From the NCBI RefSeq assembly GCF_904846065.1, contig NZ_CAJGZV010000001.1, positions 620,001-684,000 of the forward strand: DNA of 64,000 nucleotides, written 5' to 3'. Origin of the DNA: Psychrobacter immobilis (GTDB lineage Bacteria > Pseudomonadota > Gammaproteobacteria > Pseudomonadales > Moraxellaceae). This document shows positions 1 through 9,601 of this stretch, piece by piece. Below the pieces are notes generated by a model that worked only from the letters and a program-made list of their open reading frames with translations, was not told the origin of the DNA and did no database searches. The position numbers and the translations under genes are program-made. The stretch's first letter is position 1. Every line of letters starts with the position of its first letter.

Positions 1-1538
1 GCTTGCCAAGTCAATCGGTCATCAATACCACCCGTCCTTATCAAGATATTAATACACAGGATATGATGTTTGGTGAGCAGCTGTTTCGTGGTGCGTTTTC
101 TACGACCTCAGGATCAACCTTTAACGACAGCTATGTGATTAATCCTGGCGATAATGTACAGGTACGGATGTGGGGAGCGTATCAATATGCCGCGACCACA
201 ACTGTGGATCCGCAAGGTAATATATTTTTACCCAATGTGGGTCCAGTCCGTATTTCTGGTGTGCAAAATGGCAGCCTACAAAATGTGGTTAAAAGTGCGG
301 TCAGTCGTATTTACCGCTCAAATGTTGGCGTTTATGCGTCCTTAGAGCAAGCGCAACCAGTGAAAGTGTTCGTGACAGGTTTTGTTAAACAACCTGGCTA
401 TTACGGTGGTCTTGCAGCAGATTCGGTATTATCTTACTTAGATAGAGCAGGCGGTGTCGATCCAACCCGCGGCAGTTATATTGATATTCAAATCAAACGT
501 AATGGTCAGATGCTACAGCAAGTCAACCTGTATGATTTTCTACTGGCGGGTAAATTACAAGCATTCTCTTTTCGTGATGGCGATGTGATTACGGTCGCGC
601 CGCAGAAAAAAACCTTTGAAGTAGGCGGTCAAGTCCAAAACGAATATACCTTTGAATTTGATGTGAACGATCTGACCATTGGTGATGTATTGCAAGTGGC
701 CAATCCAGCAGCGAATGCCACCAACGTTAGTATCACTCGCAGTGCAGGACGTGCACAGACGGCGGAATATTACTCGTTGGCAGAAGCTCAAAACGTGCCT
801 GTTTATAATGGTGATCAGATGGTAGTTACCTCCGATCGTTATGCGGGCACAATCGCGGTGCAAGTAAAAGGTGCGCATACAGGTAATGGTGCCATGGTTG
901 TACCATATGGTGCTCGCTTAAAGGACATCGTGCCACAGCTACAGCCAAGCCCACTCGCTAAACTGACTCATTTGACCATTTATCGTGAGTCTGTTGCTGA
1001 GCAACAAAAACGCATGATTAATGAGTCGCTCGATCGCCTAGAAGAGCTGACGCTTGCCACGCAGTCGACCACTCGTGAAGAAGCAGCACTGCGTCAAGAC
1101 GATGCAGCGTTGGTTAAGCAGTTTGTTGCCAAAGCGCGTAATGTTAAAACGACGGGTCAAATTGTTGTCGTCCCGAATTCGTGGCAGGATATTATTCTGC
1201 AGCAAGGTGATATCATTGAGATACCTGCGCAAACGTCTGTCATTACCGTTAATGGTCAAGTACGAGCACAAGGCGCGCTGACCTTTAATCCAGATTATAC
1301 CGTTGGTGATTATGTTGCCAATTCAGGCGGTTTCTCTGACAATGCTGATGTTAAAGAAATCTTGATTATCCATCAAAATGGCGCCAGTGAGGTGGTCAAT
1401 ACCGCTTATCGTATCCAGCAAGGCGATGAGATTATGGTATTACCAAAAGTCAAAACTAAGCGCGTAGAAATTGCGCGTGGCTTATCGCAAATTGTTTATC
1501 AATTAGCCATCGCTGCTAAAGTGGTTCTCGATTTATAA
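1..1538 (+). CDS. kpsD: Capsular polysaccharide export protein, KpsD/Wza-like (5'-truncated by window edge)
   Basis: Polysaccharide export protein that would form the periplasmic/outer-membrane channel for capsule. The reading frame is open to the left edge, so the real start with its signal peptide lies outside the window; the TTG at position 3 is merely the first possible codon. About 511 residues are visible, against roughly 550 for E. coli KpsD. Near the visible N-terminus is the Poly_export core (YVINPGDNVQVRMWGA, then VDPQGNIFLPNVGPV). It is followed by repeated SLBB-like beta-grasp segments (VFVTGFVKQPGYYGG; TVNGQVRAQGALTF) and a hydrophobic end (YQLAIAAKVVLDL) as in KpsD-type proteins. 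It sits 80 bp upstream of kpsC in the same direction, supporting a capsule-export role. KpsD rather than Wza is inferred from the KpsC/KpsS neighbours. Confidence 0.8.
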   Translation, partial: LPSQSVINTTRPYQDINTQDMMFGEQLFRGAFSTTSGSTFNDSYVINPGDNVQVRMWGAYQYAATTTVDPQGNIFLPNVGPVRISGVQNGSLQNVVKSAVSRIYRSNVGVYASLEQAQPVKVFVTGFVKQPGYYGGLAADSVLSYLDRAGGVDPTRGSYIDIQIKRNGQMLQQVNLYDFLLAGKLQAFSFRDGDVITVAPQKKTFEVGGQVQNEYTFEFDVNDLTIGDVLQVANPAANATNVSITRSAGRAQTAEYYSLAEAQNVPVYNGDQMVVTSDRYAGTIAVQVKGAHTGNGAMVVPYGARLKDIVPQLQPSPLAKLTHLTIYRESVAEQQKRMINESLDRLEELTLATQSTTREEAALRQDDAALVKQFVAKARNVKTTGQIVVVPNSWQDIILQQGDIIEIPAQTSVITVNGQVRAQGALTFNPDYTVGDYVANSGGFSDNADVKEILIIHQNGASEVVNTAYRIQQGDEIMVLPKVKTKRVEIARGLSQIVYQLAIAAKVVLDL

Positions 1539-1618
1539 CCATTATTGAAAAGTTGTATAACAAGAGAACAAGTCATCTGCATAGATTGATGTAAAAGTAA
1601 TGAATAAGGGTGTTGAAA

Positions 1619-4201
1619 ATGGCAAAAAGCGCGGCAGATGATGTCAATGTGGCAGTGACCTCTCACTCTGATAATGCACTGCTTTTGCCATCATCCCCAT
1701 ACCAATTGCCACAGCACTTGGCGGTCATTGGTAAGGGTATGCGTCAAAACAATTTACTTTTGTCTCAGGTATTACAAGCAGATATTCAGCGCTGGTATCC
1801 GTGGTCAGGTCTACCGCAACGTATCAATGTAGGTAAAACGCTTTTACTGTCTGCATTGCCATTACCTAAGGTTGTAAAAAATCAGATAACTCATTTGTCC
1901 AATTCCTCTCTCTCTTTTCAGCAACCCGATGCCTTTATCGGTTGGGGTCGTAAAAAAAGCTATCAACGAGCTAATAACGTGGCTAAGCGGCAAAAGCTTG
2001 AGATATTAAGTGTCGAAGATGGCTTTTTGCGCTCATTAGATTCTGGTATTAGTAGCCGTCATGGCCTGAGTGTCGTCGTTGATGACCTTGGTATTTATTT
2101 TGATACGACGCATGACTCACGCCTTGAGCGGCTGATTATTGAGCGTACTAAAAATGCTACTACGCCCAATAATTATGAAATAGATGACGCGCGCGCGCGG
2201 CACTTGATGGCACGTATTTGTAATGAGCAGCTCAGTAAATATAACGCAGTGATCGATTGTCCGTCATTGGATAAATTGATAAGTGAAGACGGTGTTAATA
2301 CAACAGCAGATCCCTTGAAATCGCATGTTTTATTGATTGACCAAGTGGTTGGTGATGCTTCTATCACCGGTGCGGGCGCGGATAAACGTCAGTTTAAGAA
2401 GATGTTAAAATCTGCGTGTCATAATCATCCTCATGCCCATATTTGGATAAAGGCACATCCTGCGTCAAAATCAGGATACCTGACCCGTTTAAAACTACCT
2501 AAGCAGGTTCGGTTATTAACTCAAGCACTCAATCCTATCCAGCTATTAGAGCAAGTTGACCATGTTTATACGGTCAGCTCCCATATGGGCTTTGAAGGGT
2601 TGATTTTAGGTAAAGTAGTACATTGCTTCGGAGTCAATTGGTATAGTGGCTGGGGTCTAACTGATGACAGCGGCGCACCCAAAAAGCTGCTTAAAGCGGT
2701 CGAGAAACGTCGTCAAAAACTTGTCAGCAAACAGCTAGAGTCTAGGGGACATTCAAATCCTGCGTTGTTTCCTATATCATTTGCTAAAAAAACATCTGCG
2801 ACGTTAGAAACGTTATTTTATAGCGCTTATATAGATTATAGTCGTTATGTAGATCCGGCCACCAAGCAAGCCTGTGATATTGATACAGCGATAGAATGGT
2901 TAGTGACTAATCGATATTGGCAAGCGCGCCTTGAAGGGGATCTCACGATATATGAATTTAGTCGCTGGAAATTACCCTTTGTAAAAGCTTTTACGAATCT
3001 ACCGCGTACGACATTATTTATCAAACCCAAGCCACGTCTAAAGAATTTACTGCATCCTGATCATTTTCGTGTTGATTATCAGCAGCCTCTATTAGTGTGG
3101 GGTTTGGCCAAACGCCAGCAAGTACAAAATAAATTACAGCGTAAGCTTGAGAAACAGCCACATTTATCCATACCGTCTATATACTGTATGGAAGATGGGT
3201 TTATCCGCTCAAATGGTTTGGGCGCGACGTTGTTAGCACCGTTGTCGGTCGTCATAGATAAAAAAGGTATTTATTATGATGCGACCCAGCCCTCAGATTT
3301 AGAGACGTTGCTACGCCATTGTCAAGCACTGAACCCACAGCAAAGTGTCCGTGTACAACAGCTGCAAGATAAATTGCTGAATCAGCGGGTGAGTAAATAC
3401 AATGTTGGAGCTGATGTCGCCAGTGCCAATAACCAGCATACTTCTTGGATGTATGAGGCTAGAGTATCTGGCAAGCGCCGTCTGCTTATCATCGGTCAAG
3501 TCGAAGATGATTTATCGGTGCAGTATTGCGGTTCAACCATCAAAACCAACAGCGGCTTGATTGAGCGTGTATGCCAAGACAACCCTGAGGCTTATCTTAT
3601 TTATAAGCCGCATCCTGACGTTGAAGCAGGACTAAGGGCTGGTAAGGTTAGCGCAGATTTTTTACAACAGGTCAGTGCCGTCGCCTATGATACCGCGATG
3701 CCTGATTGCTTAGAGTGTGTTGATGAAGTACATACGATTAGCTCATTGACTGGCTTTGAGGCGTTGCTGCGCGGTTTAGACGTTACTTGCTACGGCTTAC
3801 CGTTTTATGCTGGTTGGGGGTTAACGGCAGATATTGATGCCCAGTTTTCACCGAAAGCTGACTATTTAGAGAGACGAAAACGCGACACTGCATTAACGTT
3901 AGAGCAATTGTTATATTGTGCGCTTATTCGCTATCCCTTATATCGTTTACCTAATGGCTACGGGCTTGCACAAGTAGAGCAAGTGATTGACTATTTATAC
4001 CCTCCTAAAAGCGCTCCTTTGCTTAAAGATATTCATAATACAGAATCTCAAGCGCAAATATCTAGCCCTATAAATAGCTCGGTTAGCCATGCGACTTCAA
4101 TTTTATCAGCACTACCTGCAAAGCTTAAACGCCAAGCGACGACTCGTTTTATGCAGCAGCGTCATCAATGGCAGCAGCGCCTGCGTCAACTATCTCGTTA
4201 G
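1619..4201 (+). CDS. kpsC: Capsule Kdo-linker glycosyltransferase KpsC (two catalytic modules)
   Basis: KpsC extends the poly-Kdo linker on lysophosphatidylglycerol that anchors group 2-type capsules; it acts at the cytoplasmic face. The protein shows an internal duplication typical of the family. The first half has EDGFLRSLD, an HP motif in KAHPASKSGY and SSHMGFEGLILG; the second half has EDGFIRSNGLG, YKPHPDVEAG and SSLTGFEALLRGLD followed by GLPFYAGWG. These are the two Kdo-transferase modules (N and C). At about 860 residues it is longer than E. coli KpsC (about 675), because of extra N-terminal sequence (about 100 residues) and a polar C-terminal tail. ATG 1619 is preferred over GTG 1610 because AAGGG at 1606-1610 is then 8 bases upstream. 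It follows the kpsD-like gene by 80 bp. Confidence 0.9.
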   Translation: MAKSAADDVNVAVTSHSDNALLLPSSPYQLPQHLAVIGKGMRQNNLLLSQVLQADIQRWYPWSGLPQRINVGKTLLLSALPLPKVVKNQITHLSNSSLSFQQPDAFIGWGRKKSYQRANNVAKRQKLEILSVEDGFLRSLDSGISSRHGLSVVVDDLGIYFDTTHDSRLERLIIERTKNATTPNNYEIDDARARHLMARICNEQLSKYNAVIDCPSLDKLISEDGVNTTADPLKSHVLLIDQVVGDASITGAGADKRQFKKMLKSACHNHPHAHIWIKAHPASKSGYLTRLKLPKQVRLLTQALNPIQLLEQVDHVYTVSSHMGFEGLILGKVVHCFGVNWYSGWGLTDDSGAPKKLLKAVEKRRQKLVSKQLESRGHSNPALFPISFAKKTSATLETLFYSAYIDYSRYVDPATKQACDIDTAIEWLVTNRYWQARLEGDLTIYEFSRWKLPFVKAFTNLPRTTLFIKPKPRLKNLLHPDHFRVDYQQPLLVWGLAKRQQVQNKLQRKLEKQPHLSIPSIYCMEDGFIRSNGLGATLLAPLSVVIDKKGIYYDATQPSDLETLLRHCQALNPQQSVRVQQLQDKLLNQRVSKYNVGADVASANNQHTSWMYEARVSGKRRLLIIGQVEDDLSVQYCGSTIKTNSGLIERVCQDNPEAYLIYKPHPDVEAGLRAGKVSADFLQQVSAVAYDTAMPDCLECVDEVHTISSLTGFEALLRGLDVTCYGLPFYAGWGLTADIDAQFSPKADYLERRKRDTALTLEQLLYCALIRYPLYRLPNGYGLAQVEQVIDYLYPPKSAPLLKDIHNTESQAQISSPINSSVSHATSILSALPAKLKRQATTRFMQQRHQWQQRLRQLSR

Positions 4202-4231
4202 ATTGCTCTAAAATTGTGCCGTAAATCCACT

Positions 4232-4260
4232 GCGACAAGTATGGCGTTTTTGGGTATAAT
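4232..4260 (+). promoter_or_regulatory. Putative sigma70 promoter in front of kpsS
   Basis: GCGACA at 4232-4237 and a perfect TATAAT at 4255-4260 are separated by 17 bases, about 100 bp before the kpsS start. This suggests that kpsS can be transcribed separately from kpsC, giving a leader of about 95 bases. It is a pattern match only. Confidence 0.45.
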
Positions 4261-4361
4261 CAGTGATGATTAACGTGTATTCACACAGCTTAATATTCAT
4301 GTTGTTTAATAAATACTCACGCTTTTATCCTTCATCTTCTCATTAATGGTAATTCAATACT

Positions 4362-5606
4362 ATGGCAGCTTCGATGTCTCACTTGCTTACTCATCGACAC
4401 GTCTTGCTGTTACAAGGAAAGATGGGCGGATTCTTCAACCGTTTTTCGACATTTTTGCAAACTCAAAATATTAAAGTTAGTAAGATTAACTTTAATGCAG
4501 GTGATGCATTCTTCTATCATCATGATAATACGTATGAGTACACCGATACGTTAGCGCAATTCTCTTCTTGGTTACAGCTGTTTGTTCAAGAAAATGATAT
4601 TGATGCGATCGTCTGCTTTGGGGATTGTCGTCCGCATCATGCCCAAGCTGCATGTGTCAGTGAGCAGTTGGGCACCTCTTTTTTCGTATTTGAAGAAGGC
4701 TACTTGCGTCCAGATTATATTACATTGCAAGAATATGGCATCAATGGCTATTCGCGCTTAAATACGGCGGATATCAAGGCGCTCAAAAAAGCCAATGATA
4801 AACCACTGTATACCCACAATCGTTTTTATCGTTTGAGTATCGCTGCTATTGTCTATTATATTATCGCTTGGATTTACAAAAGTCGCTATCCGCACTATTC
4901 GCATTATCGTGGTATGACAGCATGGCAAGAAGCGATAGCTTGGCTCAAAGCACCATGGCGTAAACTGCGTGGATATTTACCTGACAAGCGATTGCAAAAT
5001 AAACTGACAAAACAACAAAGTAATAATTATTTTTTAATTAGTTTACAAGTGCATAATGACTCGCAGATTACGCATCATAGTGACTATCGCGATGTGGTGC
5101 AGTTTATTGATGAGTCTATTGCAAGCTTTGCAGAGTACGCTGATAAGAAGCAATTACTAGTCTTTAAGCATCATCCGCTAGATCGTGGTCATCGAGATTA
5201 TCGCGAGCTGGTATCTAGCTTGGCTAGACGCTATCAAGTGGCTGATCGTGTGTTTTATGGTTGTGATATGCACCTGCCAACCTTGATGAAATATAGCATT
5301 GGGATGGTAACTATCAATAGTACGACAGGTTTGCAATCGGTCTATCATAAAAAACCTACTAAGATCATGGGCCGCGCGATTTATAATACGCCTAAGCTGA
5401 TAGATCAAAAACCATTGAATGAGTTTTGGCAACAACCTAACCGCCCAGACAATGAGTTTTATCTTAGATTTCGTGAATACTTGATAGAGCAAACTCAGTT
5501 AAATGGCGCTTTTTATGGTAAGTCGCCATGGATATATAAATATCTGCATCAAGCAGGACGTGAGGCCATAGAAAACGATCTATCCAAAACCAATACTCCT
5601 CAGTAG
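4362..5606 (+). CDS. kpsS: Capsule Kdo-linker glycosyltransferase KpsS
   Basis: KpsS adds the first beta-Kdo residue to the lipid acceptor of Kdo-linked capsules and works with KpsC in the cytoplasm. The 414-residue length is close to E. coli KpsS (about 390). Diagnostic segments are LLLQGKMGGFFNRF near the N-terminus, CFGDCRPHH at about 87-95, FEEGYLRPDYITLQEYG at about 110-126 and FKHHPLDRGHRDY at about 270. These match the E-x-G-x-x-R and HP motifs shared with KpsC. A hydrophobic stretch around 165-180 (AAIVYYIIAWIY) is probably a membrane-associating helix. No good ribosome site precedes ATG 4362; ATG 4374 is an alternative start. It lies 160 bp after kpsC with a possible promoter of its own. 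It is the last capsule gene here. Confidence 0.9.
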   Translation: MAASMSHLLTHRHVLLLQGKMGGFFNRFSTFLQTQNIKVSKINFNAGDAFFYHHDNTYEYTDTLAQFSSWLQLFVQENDIDAIVCFGDCRPHHAQAACVSEQLGTSFFVFEEGYLRPDYITLQEYGINGYSRLNTADIKALKKANDKPLYTHNRFYRLSIAAIVYYIIAWIYKSRYPHYSHYRGMTAWQEAIAWLKAPWRKLRGYLPDKRLQNKLTKQQSNNYFLISLQVHNDSQITHHSDYRDVVQFIDESIASFAEYADKKQLLVFKHHPLDRGHRDYRELVSSLARRYQVADRVFYGCDMHLPTLMKYSIGMVTINSTTGLQSVYHKKPTKIMGRAIYNTPKLIDQKPLNEFWQQPNRPDNEFYLRFREYLIEQTQLNGAFYGKSPWIYKYLHQAGREAIENDLSKTNTPQ

Positions 5607-5628
5607 ATTATTAAATTTTAACAGTAAG

Positions 5629-5815
5629 TTAGGGCATGTCCTCAATTCAATCAATGAACATTTAAATGGTCTAGAAATGGCTGTATTTTTTAGACATCGT
5701 TAAATAGCCGAGTGATATCCCGATATTAACGGCACTATTGCCCTTGTTTAACGGCAATTTATCTTATTTCTACCTCCATTTCTAAAATGAAAACATGCTT
5801 TAGCATGTGTCCTAA
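5629..5815 (+). repeat. Possible MITE or IS remnant in the kpsS-lepA spacer
   Basis: The 533-bp spacer between kpsS and lepA has no gene. It contains a structured block bounded by TTAGGGCATGTCC (5629) and GCATGTGTCCTAA (ending 5815), which are imperfect inverted ends. Inside lie inverted TAGAAATGG/CCATTTCTA copies, a repeated TTAACGGCA and a small hairpin (ACATGCT/AGCATGT). No clear target duplication is visible. I infer a non-autonomous transposable element or decayed IS, but only a genome-wide copy search would show it. The rest of the spacer (5816-6139) holds only the lepA promoter and leader region, in which I see nothing specific. Confidence 0.3.
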
Positions 5816-6139
5816 CGAAGTTAATAAAGGGCTAATAAGTGGCTTGCTTTCTATCTGTACAGTTATCCGCTCGTAAATTCATTTGTAAATCATCCTTCTG
5901 CTAATAAAATCGCCTTACTTTATAGTAGAAAACTGCTAGAATACTCTTTGATGCCTGCGCGTAATAGCTAGCGTCCTGAGCGGTTGATTGGAGATGAGAG
6001 TATTGGCGAATAAGCTGATTCTAATTGTTTTCTCTTGTTATTGCTCCCTTAATGATGGACAGCTATTTTAGCGGTTGTGCCTGACAGCATTCATTTCTTA
6101 ATTTTATTATTCTATCACCCTTAATTTAGTAGGCGCTTT

Positions 6140-7936
6140 GTGACTGCATTAGCAAATATTCGTAACTTTTCAATCATTGCCCACATTGATCATGGCAAGT
6201 CGACGCTTGCTGATCGTTTTATTCAAATGTGCGGTGCCTTGCAAGATCGCGAGATGCAGGCGCAAGTACTTGACTCTATGGATATTGAGCGTGAGCGCGG
6301 TATTACCATTAAAGCGCAGTCGGTAACTTTATTCTACGATCATCCTAATGGTGAGCGTTATCAGCTCAACTTTATTGATACTCCAGGACACGTCGATTTC
6401 TCTTATGAAGTATCGCGTTCACTAGCGGCTTGTGAAGGCGCGCTTTTGGTCGTTGATGCGGCGCAAGGGGTTGAAGCTCAGTCCGTCGCTAACTGTTATA
6501 CGGCCGTTGATCAAGGCTTAGAAGTCATGGCAGTACTCAATAAAATTGATTTGCCACAAGTTGAACCTGAACGCGTTATTCAAGAGATTGAAGACATTAT
6601 CGGGATCGATGCTGTTGATGCGCCACGAGTCTCTGCTAAGTCGGGTTTAGGCGTCGATAAACTACTTGAGGCACTGGTTGAGTTCATCCCTGCACCGACT
6701 GGTGATCGTGATGCACCCCTACAAGCATTGATTATTGACTCTTGGTTTGATAATTATCTAGGCGTTGTGTCATTGGTTCGGGTACGTGAAGGTACTATCC
6801 GAAAAGGTGATAAACTTTATATCAAATCAACCAAAGAATCGCATTTAGTTGGTTCAATTGGTGTCTTTACGCCTAAGCCTGTAGATACGGGTATCTTGGA
6901 AGCAGGTGAAGTCGGTTTTGTTATTGCTGGCATCAAAGATATCGCTGGCGCGCCAGTGGGTGATACGATTACTCATGCTAAAACGCCCGATGTTGAACGT
7001 ATTCCTGGGTTTAAACAGATTACGCCGCAAGTTTATGCGGGTATGTTCCCTGTTGATTCTACAGATTTTGAAAAATTCCGTGAAGCGCTACAAAAGCTGC
7101 AAATTAACGATGCTTCGTTGTTTTTTGAGCCAGATACTTCTGATGCGTTGGGCTTTGGTTTTCGCTGTGGCTTCCTCGGTATGCTGCACATGGAGATTAT
7201 CCAAGAGCGTTTAGAGCGCGAATATGACTTGGATTTGATTACTACTGCGCCGTCAGTTATCTATGAGATTGTAAAAAAAGATGGCAGCATCATTTATGTT
7301 GATAATCCATCAAGACTGCCTGAACCTAATAATATCGAAGAATTTCGTGAGCCAATTGCCCGTTGTCAGATTTTAGTACCGCAAGATTATCTTGGTAATG
7401 TGATGACGCTTTGTATTGAGCGCCGCGGTGTACAAGTTGATATGCGCTTTATGGGTCGTCAAGTACAGCTGATATTTGATATTCCAATGGGAGAGGTGGT
7501 CATGGATTTCTTTGACCGTCTAAAATCTGTCTCTCGTGGATTTGCCTCACTTGACTATAATTTTGAGCGTTATCAAGTCGATAAATTGGTTAAAGTAGAT
7601 GTATTAATCAATGGCGAAAAAGTCGATGCGCTGGCCATGATTGTTCATGAAACCCAATCACGCTATCGTGGAAATGCGTTGGTGACTAAGATGAAAGAGT
7701 TGATTCCGCGTCAGATGTTTGATGTGGCAATTCAGGCGGCGATTGGTAGCCAAATTATTGGGCGTAGTACAGTGAAAGCCATGCGTAAAGACGTCCTAGC
7801 TAAGTGTTATGGCGGTGATGTGTCGCGTAAGAAAAAGCTATTGTCTAAGCAAAAAGCGGGTAAGAAACGTATGAAGCAAGTCGGTAATGTGGAGATTCCA
7901 CAAGAAGCCTTCTTAGCGGTATTGCAGGTTGAGTAA
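6140..7936 (+). CDS. lepA: Elongation factor 4 (LepA) GTPase
   Basis: LepA/EF4 is a ribosome-associated translational GTPase that influences initiation and back-translocation. At 598 residues it is the usual length. GTPase motifs are AHIDHGKST (residues 14-22), [13 protein letters not shown] and NKID; these are followed by domain II, EF-G-like domains III and V and the LepA-specific C-terminal domain, which includes [15 protein letters not shown]. The start is GTG 6140, with an AGG core about 7 bases upstream. It heads a same-strand run with lepB, a DUF4845 gene, rnc, era and recO, an order shared with other gammaproteobacteria. Confidence 0.97.
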   Translation: MTALANIRNFSIIAHIDHGKSTLADRFIQMCGALQDREMQAQVLDSMDIERERGITIKAQSVTLFYDHPNGERYQLNFIDTPGHVDFSYEVSRSLAACEGALLVVDAAQGVEAQSVANCYTAVDQGLEVMAVLNKIDLPQVEPERVIQEIEDIIGIDAVDAPRVSAKSGLGVDKLLEALVEFIPAPTGDRDAPLQALIIDSWFDNYLGVVSLVRVREGTIRKGDKLYIKSTKESHLVGSIGVFTPKPVDTGILEAGEVGFVIAGIKDIAGAPVGDTITHAKTPDVERIPGFKQITPQVYAGMFPVDSTDFEKFREALQKLQINDASLFFEPDTSDALGFGFRCGFLGMLHMEIIQERLEREYDLDLITTAPSVIYEIVKKDGSIIYVDNPSRLPEPNNIEEFREPIARCQILVPQDYLGNVMTLCIERRGVQVDMRFMGRQVQLIFDIPMGEVVMDFFDRLKSVSRGFASLDYNFERYQVDKLVKVDVLINGEKVDALAMIVHETQSRYRGNALVTKMKELIPRQMFDVAIQAAIGSQIIGRSTVKAMRKDVLAKCYGGDVSRKKKLLSKQKAGKKRMKQVGNVEIPQEAFLAVLQVE

Positions 7937-8040
7937 GTCATTACTAATTGACTGGTCAACGATAGTTTTGTTGGTGTAATTAGTGGCGCAGTTGATAGTA
8001 TAGATAGCCAGATAAGTCGCTCGTTAATAGGCAATTGAGT

Positions 8041-8943
8041 ATGGATTTTGATTTTAATTTAATTTTAGTACCGTTAACCATTGGTTTGGGTATTATTTGG
8101 CTATTAGATAAGCTGACCCTGAAACAGCGTAAAACTCGCGGGCGTGGTCAAGAAAGTCTCTTGGTACGCTGGGCTTATGATTTTTTCCCCGTATTGGCAG
8201 TGGTGTTAATAGTACGCTCGTTTTTGATTGAGCCTTTTAATATTCCCTCATCTTCTATGGTGCCGACATTATATACGGGCGATTTTATTGCGGTTAATAA
8301 GTATGCCTACGGGGTGCGCCTACCGCTGACGTATAACAAAGTTCTGGATACTGGCGCGCCTGAGCATGGTGATGTGGCGGTATTCCGCTATCCTGAAAAC
8401 CCAAGTATTTATTATATCAAGCGTGTCATTGGTTTGCCTGGTGATACTGTTAGTTATGATCAAGGGACACTTTCTATCAATGATGTCCCAGTTGACACTA
8501 AGCCTGTCGATTTTGCGGCGAACCCTGAGTTGACCTCACAGCTTTATTTACCAGGACAAATTGGTCCAGGGCAAGTACTGACCGAAGACAGTGCGGCAGC
8601 GATGGGTGAGCAAGAAGAGGGTGAGGCGCAATACTTTCAGGAAACACAAGGCGAAAACAAGCATCTTGTTCGTTACTTGAATGGTATGAATAGTTCCCAA
8701 TATGCACCATTTTTACAGCAGCAATCGCCAGAGGTGGTTAGCTCAGCAGGCACCAAATGGCGTATTAGCGTTCCAGAAGGTCAGTATTTTGTGATGGGCG
8801 ATAACCGCGATCGTAGTGCTGATGGTCGGTTTTGGGGATTTGTTCCTGATGAGAATTTAGCGGGTAAAGCGGTTTATATCTGGATGCATAAGCCACCAGG
8901 ACTTAATTTACCAACCTTTGAACGCAATGGTACTATTGATTAA
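8041..8943 (+). CDS. lepB: Signal peptidase I
   Basis: Membrane serine protease that removes signal peptides from Sec/Tat-exported proteins. Two N-terminal membrane segments (about residues 5-24 and 47-63) precede the periplasmic catalytic domain. Numbered from ATG 8041, the catalytic serine is S72 in IPSSSMVPT and the general-base lysine is K127 in YYIKRVIGLPGD; the C-terminal box is MGDNRDRSADGRFWGFV. Between about residues 165 and 215 is an acidic, glutamine-rich insert (GEQEEGEAQYFQ) that is not part of the catalytic core. ATG 8041 is chosen over TTG 8035 because AGG at 8029-8031 is then properly spaced. It lies 104 bp after lepA. Confidence 0.96.
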   Translation: MDFDFNLILVPLTIGLGIIWLLDKLTLKQRKTRGRGQESLLVRWAYDFFPVLAVVLIVRSFLIEPFNIPSSSMVPTLYTGDFIAVNKYAYGVRLPLTYNKVLDTGAPEHGDVAVFRYPENPSIYYIKRVIGLPGDTVSYDQGTLSINDVPVDTKPVDFAANPELTSQLYLPGQIGPGQVLTEDSAAAMGEQEEGEAQYFQETQGENKHLVRYLNGMNSSQYAPFLQQQSPEVVSSAGTKWRISVPEGQYFVMGDNRDRSADGRFWGFVPDENLAGKAVYIWMHKPPGLNLPTFERNGTID

Positions 8944-9088
8944 GATTATGTCATTAAGATTATGAGACGCTCTATTGGTTGATTTATCGATAATAGTTTT
9001 ATGCTAATATTGTTGCTATCTAATAAATGGCTACCTAGTATTTCGGTAGCTCCTAAAAATAGTTGTTTACCAGTAGAGGGATATCATA

Positions 9089-9481
9089 GTGCAGCAATTA
9101 TCTGGAATCGCCACACAGCGTGGTGCTAGCGTAACGAGTATCGTTTTAATTATTCTTGTGTTAGGAGTTGCTGCCAAATTGATGGTTGCTATCATACCTG
9201 CTCAGATCGGTGATTATCAATTGACCAAGACCTTAAGCGCACAGCTTAAGGAAGCAAATAATAATAATGAGACGGCCAAGCAGTTTGTCGAGCGTGTTAA
9301 TAGACAGCTATCTATTAATGCTGATTATGATACTCAGGCGGAAGATGTATTTACTTTTATTGATAAAAAGACGGGACAATTGGCTATTCGTAAAGAATAT
9401 GCAGTCACCAAAAATTTCTTTGGTAATGTTGATATCGTCAATCGCTTCGAAGGTGATATCGATATGACAACAGCAGAGTAA
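9089..9481 (+). CDS. DUF4845 membrane protein
   Basis: A 130-residue protein with one N-terminal membrane helix (SIVLIILVLGVAAKLMVAIIP, about 17-37) and a small soluble, probably periplasmic, domain. It matches the DUF4845 family by size, topology and the fixed position between lepB and rnc in many gammaproteobacteria. The function is unknown. GTG 9089 is supported by AGAGGG 8 bases upstream. A hairpin (GCTACC/GGTAGC at about 9031-9053) lies in the lepB-DUF4845 spacer and has no U-tract. Confidence 0.8.
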   Translation: MQQLSGIATQRGASVTSIVLIILVLGVAAKLMVAIIPAQIGDYQLTKTLSAQLKEANNNNETAKQFVERVNRQLSINADYDTQAEDVFTFIDKKTGQLAIRKEYAVTKNFFGNVDIVNRFEGDIDMTTAE

Positions 9482-9486
9482 CTAAA

Positions 9487-9515
9487 AAGAGTGTTAGATC
9501 ACTCTTAAACTTTTT
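9487..9515 (+). terminator. Weak intrinsic terminator after DUF4845
   Basis: AAGAGTG and CACTCTT pair around a 6-base loop, followed after four bases by five T. It is AT-rich with a displaced U-tract, so probably leaky; downstream rnc may be partly co-transcribed. Confidence 0.45.
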
Positions 9516-9601
9516 AATATCTGAATGTCTTTATAATATTCATTAATCCATACTATTACTAACCAAATCAGTAAAACAGAAGGGATAACCACAAGCCACG
9601 C

